DNA of 6,039 nt from Methanobrevibacter sp. (GTDB taxonomy: Archaea > Methanobacteriota > Methanobacteria > Methanobacteriales > Methanobacteriaceae), in contig WRMT01000192.1 in the NCBI GenBank assembly GCA_009777005.1, positions 1-6,039 on the forward strand. The letters run 5' to 3'. Below, in pieces: positions 1 through 4,515 of the stretch. Both the position numbers and the translations under genes were made by a program. Every line of letters starts with the position of its first letter. Position 1 is the first letter of the stretch. The notes below the pieces were generated by a model that was not told the DNA's origin, did not search any database, and saw nothing but the letters and a program-made list of their open reading frames with translations.

Positions 1-110
1 TAAATCTTTTTTTATAACTTATTTTATTTTTTATATATTCTTTAATATTAAATATTAAATTTTTTAAATAAAATATTTTAAAGATGAATTTTATCATTGT
101 TTCCATATGT

Positions 111-269
111 ATTTTAGAAAATTTATATTAAAAAAAAGATCTTTTTAATCAATAGCTTTAAAAATTGTCAAATATTATATATAAGTTATTATACATGTAT
201 ATATGATAGTTTGATTTAATAATTTTTTTATTAAATTAAATTTTAGAAAATATTCATATTAAAAAAAAC
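111..269. repeat. imperfect direct repeat, two copies of about 29 bases
   Basis: The segment ATTTTAGAAAATTTATATT followed by A8 at 111-138 recurs at 240-268 with two extra bases in the middle (TATTCATATT against TTTATATT). The copies are about 129 bases apart. The second lies just before the candidate TATA box of the adhesin-like gene, so its A-run could serve as the upstream element of that promoter. In sequence this poor in G and C, convergence by chance cannot be excluded. Confidence 0.4.
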
Positions 270-274
270 TATTT

Positions 275-283
275 TTTATATAA
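275..283 (+). promoter_or_regulatory. candidate archaeal TATA box (box A) for the adhesin-like gene
   Basis: TTTATATAA matches the methanogen box A core and is preceded at 261-268 by an A8 tract, where the purine-rich BRE would lie. A start of transcription about 25 bases downstream would fall near 305-310 and leave a leader of roughly 45 bases before the ATG at 352. It would also place the earlier ATG at 322 near the transcript's 5' end without a ribosome site. TATA-like strings are common in this region, so this is the best of several candidates. Confidence 0.35.
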
Positions 284-340
284 AATAATTGAAAATCTAA
301 AATCATTTTATATTTTTTTATATGTTACATAAAAGTAAAA

Positions 341-346
341 AGAGGA
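341..346 (+). promoter_or_regulatory. ribosome binding site that decides the start of the adhesin-like gene
   Basis: AGAGGA ends five bases before the ATG at 352 and can pair with the pyrimidine-rich 3' end of 16S rRNA. The in-frame ATG at 322, ten codons earlier, has only T-rich sequence before it (TATTTTTTTATATG). The ten extra residues (MLHKSKKRIK) would also put a long basic stretch ahead of a signal peptide that is complete from the second Met. Confidence 0.7.
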
Positions 347-351
347 TTAAA

Positions 352-1467
352 ATGATTAATACAAAAAAAGTAATAATACTTTTAACATTTGTTTCTTGTT
401 TTTTCATATTAATTAGTACTGTTTCAGCTGCTGATTACTATGTAAACAATGATACAAGCCAAAAAAATATTGTAGATTGGATGAAAAATAATGCAAAAAA
501 TGGAGATAATTTAATTTTCAATGTGAGTAGCTATAACCTAACTGATACACTAAACATAACTAAATCCATTACTTTAAAAAGTGATATTAATACTAAAATT
601 AATTTTAATAGAAATAAAGACATGTTTGATGTGAAAGCTAATGGAATCACTTTTTCAGGTCTTAGCATAAATTATAATGGAGAGGGATCTTCAAAAATAA
701 TGTATGGTGCAATATCAACTTTGAACGCATCTAAGTCCAATTTAAAAACATTTACTGTTAAGAATACTGTTATTAATGTTAATAAAAAATATACCTCAGG
801 AATTCTTCTTGGAACTTTAAAAGGAAATATAATCAATTCAACCATAAACCTAAAAGCAGCTAACTGTTTTGGAATTTCTTTAGCAAAATGGACTGGAAAC
901 CTTATAAATACTACAGTTACTTCTAAAGGTACAGATTCCGTCTGTGTTTATTCTGAAACTTGGAGTGGTGTTGTAAATAGAAGTAAACTTTCCAATGATG
1001 GTTCTACAAAAAATCTTTATACTGCAGGATTTATTTCTGTGAATTCAAAAGGTTCAATTATTAATAGTGAAATAAAATCAAAAAATAGCTATGCAGCTAT
1101 GGTAACCGATAATGTAGCTGTTAGTAAATCTACTCTTTCATCAAAAAAGGGTTTATCAAAAGTTTACAGATTTCGCCCAGATTTAATAATATACAATGAA
1201 GTTGGTTTTTCTAAAAACACTTATTCATTTAGAATTTACAATATAGGTGAAATTAACTCAAAAGCTTGTACTTTTCAACTGAAAACAGGCACAGTAACTA
1301 AAACAGCTTCTGTAAAAGCTTTAAAACCAGGTCGATATACTACAGTTAAAATAACTATACCTTCAAAATTTGTAGGCAGAAGATATACAAAAACAATGAA
1401 AGTCGACACTAAAAATGTAAATAAGGAAAAAAATAAGAAAAACAATGTAGGTAAATTTAAATTTTAA
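352..1467 (+). CDS. secreted adhesin-like protein, beta-helix with C-terminal CARDB-like domain
   Basis: A 371-residue protein is read from the ATG at 352; an open frame reaches back to an ATG at 322 that lacks a ribosome site. Residues 1-26 form a classical signal peptide (MINTKK, a hydrophobic core to about residue 21, cleavage after VSA), so export by Sec is expected. Residues about 50-265 look like a right-handed parallel beta-helix: the rung motif G-x-(I/L/V)-(I/V)-N-x-(S/T) recurs as GNIINSTI (158), GNLINTTV (182), GVVNRSKL (206) and GSIINSEI (234), spaced 24, 24 and 28 residues. Residues 275-371 resemble a CARDB fold: RPDLII, YNIGEINS, LKPGRYTTVKI and the closing NKEKNKKNN. At least eight N-x-S/T sequons suggest glycosylation. 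No C-terminal membrane helix or sorting signal is seen, so attachment would be non-covalent or the protein is released. Such proteins are abundant in Methanobrevibacter and are thought to mediate contact with partner cells or host; the ligand is unknown. Confidence 0.85.
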   Translation: MINTKKVIILLTFVSCFFILISTVSAADYYVNNDTSQKNIVDWMKNNAKNGDNLIFNVSSYNLTDTLNITKSITLKSDINTKINFNRNKDMFDVKANGITFSGLSINYNGEGSSKIMYGAISTLNASKSNLKTFTVKNTVINVNKKYTSGILLGTLKGNIINSTINLKAANCFGISLAKWTGNLINTTVTSKGTDSVCVYSETWSGVVNRSKLSNDGSTKNLYTAGFISVNSKGSIINSEIKSKNSYAAMVTDNVAVSKSTLSSKKGLSKVYRFRPDLIIYNEVGFSKNTYSFRIYNIGEINSKACTFQLKTGTVTKTASVKALKPGRYTTVKITIPSKFVGRRYTKTMKVDTKNVNKEKNKKNNVGKFKF

Positions 1468-1914
1468 CTACACTTATTTTTTCTAATTTGAAACTATATT
1501 ACAACTCAAGTTTTTAAAAATTCTCAGTTAATTTACATACTATTATAATAGCTATTTTTCAATATTATTGTTTTAAAAAATAAGAACTAATACTTAATGA
1601 AATTAAAAGAAAGTAGGAAAGTTTTGAAATGTTTATAACTAACAAGTTTTATACAATTTTAAAAGCATTCCACTTTTTTTGATAAGTTTTTAAATATTTA
1701 ACTCAATAGTTTCTAATTCTATTATAATAACTATTTTTAATCTTTTAATAACCTATTAATAAATCAATAATTTCTAATCCTAATAACTATTTTTAATCTT
1801 TTAATAATCTATTAATAAATCAATAATTTCTAATTCTATTATAATAGTTATTTTTAATCTTTTAATAACCTATTAATAAGCCAATAATTTCTAATTCTAT
1901 TATAATAGCTATTT
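1468..1914. other. convergent intergenic spacer
   Basis: This 447-base spacer separates the 3' ends of the adhesin-like gene (+) and the cimA-like gene (-). Its left half (1468-1700) holds T-runs for plus-strand termination (1477-1482, 1674-1680), an A6 run at 1575-1580 that is a T6 run for minus-strand transcripts, and an isolated copy of CTATTATAATAGCTATTTTT at 1540-1559. That 20-mer occurs again exactly at 1900-1919 less its final AA context, within the tandem repeat filling the right half. No convincing gene is present. Confidence 0.65.
1475..1482 (+). terminator. T-rich terminator candidate after the adhesin-like gene
   Basis: TATTTTTT begins eight bases after the stop codon. Archaeal RNA polymerase stops at U-runs without needing a hairpin, so this T6 run is a reasonable first termination site. 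A second run, T7 at 1674-1680, lies in the same spacer. Confidence 0.45.
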
Positions 1915-1935
1915 TTAATCTTTTAATAATCTATT
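1704..1935. repeat. tandem repeat of about 61 bp, four copies, overlapping the 3' end of the cimA-like gene
   Basis: Copies start with CAATA at 1704, 1765, 1821 and 1882, giving unit lengths of 61, 56 and 61 bases and a last copy of about 54. The second copy lacks five bases at the internal palindrome. Each unit has the order CAATAATTTCTAATTCTATT, then TATAATA plus CTATTTTT or a close variant, then AATCTTTTAATAACCTATT. Three copies contain CTATTATAATA; in the fourth it is the perfect 12-base palindrome CTATTATAATAG. The fourth copy extends through the stop codon and last six sense codons of the cimA-like gene. A 27-base run, 1787-1813, is identical to 1909-1935. The array reads as a minisatellite expanded from the gene's 3' end. 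There is no variable spacer, so it is not CRISPR. Confidence 0.9.
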
Positions 1936-3396
1936 GACACCACTTAAATAAGCTTCTACACTTGCATTAATAATATCTGGTTGTGTACCTCTTGCTGAAA
2001 TGATTTTATCTCCAAGTCTTAGCTTAACAATAACATCTATAAGTGCATCAGTTCCACCAGTTATTGCATCAACATGGTATTCTTCAAGTTCAACATCGGC
2101 AAAATCAGCTATTCCTTTTTTTACAGCTACAATAGCTGCATCAACTGGACCTATACCAACACCAGCTTCTAAAATATCTTCTCCGTCAATTTTCATTTTT
2201 ACAGAAGCTGTTGGAATGACTTTATTACCTGAAACTATTGTAAGTTCTTCAAGTTTTATTTTTTGCTCACTTTCTATTTCTAAAACATTATCGGCAATAG
2301 CTTGAAGGTCTACATCTGTAACACACTTACCCATATCACCGAGAGATTTAACTCTTGTAAATATTTCATCGAGCTGGTCTTTTTTAGTTTTAATTCCTAA
2401 CTCTTGAAGCTTGTTTTTTAAACCTTTTGAACCAATATGTTTTCCCATAACAAATTTTCTTTTATGACCAACTAACTCAGGAGTTATTGGCTCATAAGTT
2501 GCAGTGTTTTTCATAACACCATCAGCATGAATTCCAGACTCATGAGCAAAAGCATTTTCACCAACAATAGCTTTATTTGGCTGAAGATAAACTCCAGTGA
2601 GTCTAGCTACTAGTTTTGAAGTGGAATAGAGTTCCTGAATATTAATATCAGTTTCATAAGTATCATATAATGTATTTAAAGACACGATAATCTCTTCTAG
2701 TGAAGCATTTCCTGCTCGTTCACCAATTCCATTTACAGTACAATGAAATTCGCTAGCTCCTATTCTTAAAGCTGAAAGTGTGTTAGCTACAGCTAAACCG
2801 AAATCATTGTGACAATGTACACTTAATGGAACTCCAAGATCATTAAGTTGAGAGTAGAATTCTTGTGATTTTTCTGGAGTTAACATTCCAACAGTATCAC
2901 AGGCACAAATTCTACTTGCACCTACAGAAACTCCTTCTTTAAATATTTTTTTTAAAAAGACCATTTCACTTCTTGTTGCATCTTCAGCAGAAAGTTCCAC
3001 AAGTAATCCATGATCAACAGCATATTCACATGCATCAATAGCTTGTTGTAAAACTTCTTCTTTAGTTTTTTTTAACTTATGCTCAATATGTAAGTTTGAG
3101 GTTGGAACAACAAGATGAAGACTATCAACATCACATTCTAAGGCAAAATCAATGTCTAACCTTAAAGCACGAGCAAAACTAGCTATTTCACAATTTAAAC
3201 CTTCACTAGTTATTTGTTTAATAGCTTCTCGCTCACCAGGTGAAGTAATAGCTGAACCTGCTTCAATAATATTAACTCCAATTTCATCTAATTTGGTAGC
3301 TATTCTTAATTTTTCACTTGTTGTAAGTGATATTCCTGGTGTTTGTTCTCCATCACGAAGGGTAGTGTCTAGTACTCTAATTTTCAATAAAACCAC
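1915..3396 (-). CDS. cimA: probable (R)-citramalate synthase (LeuA/CimA/AksA family)
   Basis: CimA condenses pyruvate and acetyl-CoA to (R)-citramalate in the cytosol, opening the threonine-independent route to 2-oxobutyrate and isoleucine. The 493-residue frame is full length (M. jannaschii CimA is about 490). The TIM-barrel catalytic domain spans about residues 5-270. LRDGEQ (13-18) holds the catalytic Arg14 and metal ligand Asp15, SAED has Glu138, VHCHND gives His194 and His196, NGIGERAGNASLEE is at 222-235, and HESGIHADG supplies His290. Residues about 378-490 are the LeuA-type regulatory domain (GVGIGPVDAA, 412-421), usually the site of feedback inhibition. EAGSA (45-49) and the following GERE, with SFARAL and LECDVDS, resemble CimA as I remember it; LeuA and AksA usually have EAGFP there. 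The GKHSGR motif reads GKHIGS. The first codon is GTG at 3396; TTG at 3387 gives MKIRVLDTTLRDGEQ, closer to the family start, and neither has a strong ribosome site. Alternative: 2-isopropylmalate synthase. Confidence 0.8.
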   Translation of the reverse strand: MVLLKIRVLDTTLRDGEQTPGISLTTSEKLRIATKLDEIGVNIIEAGSAITSPGEREAIKQITSEGLNCEIASFARALRLDIDFALECDVDSLHLVVPTSNLHIEHKLKKTKEEVLQQAIDACEYAVDHGLLVELSAEDATRSEMVFLKKIFKEGVSVGASRICACDTVGMLTPEKSQEFYSQLNDLGVPLSVHCHNDFGLAVANTLSALRIGASEFHCTVNGIGERAGNASLEEIIVSLNTLYDTYETDINIQELYSTSKLVARLTGVYLQPNKAIVGENAFAHESGIHADGVMKNTATYEPITPELVGHKRKFVMGKHIGSKGLKNKLQELGIKTKKDQLDEIFTRVKSLGDMGKCVTDVDLQAIADNVLEIESEQKIKLEELTIVSGNKVIPTASVKMKIDGEDILEAGVGIGPVDAAIVAVKKGIADFADVELEEYHVDAITGGTDALIDVIVKLRLGDKIISARGTQPDIINASVEAYLSGVNRLLKD

Positions 3397-3400
3397 TTTT

Positions 3401-3484
3401 ATAAAATTATTAATTTAAATTTTGATAAAATAAATAATTATGTTTTAATGTTTTGATAAGTATATGATAAAATTATTAATTTAA
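3401..3484. repeat. 18-base direct repeat just upstream of the cimA-like gene
   Basis: ATAAAATTATTAATTTAA occurs exactly at 3401-3418 and 3467-3484, 66 bases apart start to start. The first copy begins five bases upstream of the GTG start on the minus strand, so both lie in the leader or promoter region of that gene. Paired sites at this place could be operators, but the extreme base composition makes repeats by slippage equally likely. Confidence 0.5.
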
Positions 3485-3490
3485 TAAATA

Positions 3491-3690
3491 TAATAAGATA
3501 AAAATTTTAATAATCCAAATATAATTTGAATATTATTAATAAAATAATTATAAACAAACAAAACATAATTTGAATATAATAAGATAAAAATTATTAATAA
3601 TCCAAATATAATTTGAATATTATTAATAAAATAATTATAAACAGACAAAATATAATTTGAATATTAATAAGATAAAAATTATTAAATTAT
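3491..3690. repeat. tandem repeat of 86-88 bp, two full copies and a partial third, each with a hairpin
   Basis: Units start with TAATAAGATAAAAA at 3491, 3577 and 3665, so the unit lengths are 86 and 88 bases and the third copy fades after about 26 bases. The two full copies differ at only a few positions. Each holds CAAAT-ATA-ATTTG (3516-3528 and 3603-3615). In the second copy this is enclosed by ATTAATAAT (3593-3601) and ATTATTAAT (3619-3627), nine complementary bases, with a small internal loop between the two stems. A further ATAATTTGAATAT half-motif closes each unit. No G/C clamp is present, so a stable RNA fold is doubtful; bent or easily melted DNA is a plausible property. Confidence 0.88.
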
Positions 3691-3759
3691 AATATATTTA
3701 TCATCATTGAAATAAACTAAGTTTGATAAAAATTTTTTTTATGTCAACTAATACTGAAC

Positions 3760-3783
3760 TTCGTTATAGGATAGTATAGCGAA
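3760..3783. other. compact hairpin in the divergent spacer
   Basis: TTCGTTATA (3760-3768) pairs with TATAGCGAA (3775-3783) over nine base pairs including one G-U, leaving a six-base loop GGATAG. An outer ACTTC (3758-3762) could alternatively pair with GAAGT (3787-3791). The surrounding bases 3741-3792 are clearly richer in G and C than the rest of the spacer. In AT-rich archaea such islands often mark structured RNA, but I recognise no RNA family; a short open frame, MSTNTELRYRIV (3741-3779), occupies the same bases. Confidence 0.45.
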
Positions 3784-3804
3784 CATGAAGTAAATACTTT
3801 TATA

Positions 3805-3989
3805 GATATTTTTAATATTATTAAAATTAGGAAATTATATTTTTTTAAATTTTTAAGAAGATTAAATTTCTAACTTATAGAATTATATTTTTAATATAAA
3901 GTGAAAATATGAAATTATATTTTTTTAAATTTTTAAGAAGATTAAATTTTAACTTATTGTAAGATATGTTTAATATTAGCTAAAATTTT
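3805..3989. repeat. tandem repeat of about 79 bp, two copies and a partial third
   Basis: A 39-base block beginning GAAATTATATTTTTTTAAAT is identical at 3831-3869 and 3911-3949 and is followed in both by (C/T)TAACTTAT with a one-base length difference. TATTTTTAATAT precedes it at 3807 and 3886, showing that the duplicated unit spans the whole 79-80 bases. A third, diverged start, GATATGTTTAATATTAG, follows at 3963, 158 bases after GATATTTTTAATATTAT at 3805. In one frame both copies read KLYFFKFLRRLNF, so the unit could be a duplicated coding fragment, though no full gene is visible. Confidence 0.85.
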
Positions 3990-4026
3990 ATAATAATATT
4001 TATTTTATTAATTAAAAATACAGAAT

Positions 4027-4242
4027 ATAAAAAAAATAAAATTTATATTAATAATATTCTTCAAATCAATTTTAATAGCTACATTAACAATTGTTTTTAA
4101 TAATTTTCAATTAGAAAATGTATTTGTTATATTTATGGCTTTTTTACCATATAAATATTTTTTTCTTAAAAAAGTTAATTATATGTTATTTCTTTTTAAA
4201 GTGAAAAAAAAGATTAAAAATACTTGTCTTGAAAATTATTAG
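4027..4242 (+). pseudogene. possible small membrane protein gene with lost (ATA) start codon
   Basis: A frame open from 4012 to the TAG at 4240-4242 has no stop for 76 codons in sequence where TAA is very frequent. It contains no ATG, GTG or TTG before an internal ATG at 4135. From ATA at 4027 it would read (M)KKIKFILIIFF, a typical membrane-protein N-terminus, then a hydrophobic helix to about residue 24 (ATLTIVF). A short NNFQLEN loop, a second hydrophobic stretch (VFVIFMAFLPY) and a basic tail ending KKKIKNTCLENY follow, 71 residues in all. There is no ribosome binding site before 4027 or 4135. I do not recognise the family. It may be a decayed gene, a gene with a rare start or a sequencing error at the start, or a chance open frame; the 35-residue product from 4135 seems least likely. 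Confidence 0.35.
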
Positions 4243-4401
4243 TTAATTAGTGAATCTAAAAAGCAATTTATTGATTAATCCTTTGTTTGATTTTTTTGAA
4301 AGGTTTGCAATTTATTTCTTAAATTAAAACATAGTTCTATAAATTATAATGAATACTTGTTATAGAGAAGTTAAAATTTTTATACTATAAGATAATATAA
4401 A

Positions 4402-4409
4402 TTTATATA
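4402..4409 (+). promoter_or_regulatory. candidate TATA box for purF
   Basis: TTTATATA fits the methanogen box A core, with a purine-rich GATAATATAAA just upstream at 4391-4401. Transcription would start near 4433 and give a leader of about 80 bases. Other A/T strings nearer the gene (for example around 4423 or 4494) could serve instead. No purine riboswitch fold or clear operator is visible in the leader. Confidence 0.3.
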
Positions 4410-4506
4410 ATATTATTTTTATTTATAAGAATTTTTATTTTTATAATTCAAAACTAAGTTTTTATTATTAGATAAAAATTTTTTCATTATTTTTTATAAA
4501 GTTTAT

Positions 4507-4512
4507 GGAGAG
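4507..4512 (+). promoter_or_regulatory. ribosome binding site of purF
   Basis: GGAGAG ends three bases before the ATG at 4516, its GGAG core five bases before it. It is the only G-rich string in the leader and fixes the start codon, leaving just five residues before the nucleophile Cys6. Confidence 0.7.
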
Positions 4513-4515
4513 CAA

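Larger units (their letters stand above)
1..351. other. AT-rich region upstream of the adhesin-like gene
   Basis: No gene is supported here. The first three bases are TAA followed by a T7 run (TAAATCTTTTTTT), which could be the end and terminator of a gene lying to the left, but that cannot be shown from this window. The stretch contains a perfect 14-base palindrome, AAAAAGATCTTTTT at 133-146, an imperfect direct repeat (111-139 and 240-269), and the candidate promoter and ribosome binding site of the gene that follows. The rest is A/T-rich with no recognisable structure. Confidence 0.6.
3397..4515. other. long divergent AT-rich spacer between the cimA-like gene and purF
   Basis: This 1119-base spacer contains, in order, an 18-base direct repeat, an 86-88 bp tandem repeat, a compact hairpin, a 79-80 bp tandem repeat, an open frame without a start codon, and the purF leader. 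It must carry two divergent promoters. For the minus-strand gene several TATA-like strings exist upstream of 3396 and none can be singled out. Parts are extremely poor in G and C; bases 3481-3540 include only four. Bases 4243-4395 show nothing I can name beyond a repeated GCAATTTATT (4263 and 4307). Confidence 0.65.

Noticed and set aside
84..131. 15-codon frame MNFIIVSICILENLY
   Set aside because: Too short, no ribosome site, and not followed by any related gene; chance is enough.
322..351. Upstream ATG at 322 as the start of the adhesin-like gene
   Set aside because: It lacks a ribosome site, and the ten added residues lie ahead of a signal peptide that is complete from the ATG at 352.
1629..1682. 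17-codon frame MFITNKFYTILKAFHFF with AGGAAAG seven bases upstream
   Set aside because: The ribosome-site-like string is suggestive, but the product is tiny, without recognisable features, and ends in a T-run in a convergent spacer.
1704..1935. CRISPR array
   Set aside because: The whole 61-bp unit repeats without variable spacers, and no cas gene is present.
2000..2305. Open frame on the plus strand inside the synthase gene (101 residues, Ser/Ile/Pro-rich)
   Set aside because: It is antisense to a full-length conserved enzyme, has the composition expected of a reversed coding sequence, and has no ribosome site.
3152..3418. Open frame on the plus strand overlapping the 5' part of the synthase gene (88 residues)
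   Set aside because: It is antisense to the LRDGEQ-containing N-terminus of the enzyme; no domain or start signal supports it.
3741..3800. tRNA gene at the G/C-richer island
   Set aside because: A single hairpin only; no acceptor stem, T-loop GTTCRA in the right position, or cloverleaf can be drawn.
4410..4515. Purine riboswitch in the purF leader
   Set aside because: No paired stems with the conserved loop bases of purine or PRPP riboswitches can be found; the leader is nearly all A/T.
3397..4515. Insertion sequence or other mobile element in the long spacer
   Set aside because: No transposase fragment, terminal inverted repeats or target duplication is recognisable; the repeats are tandem.
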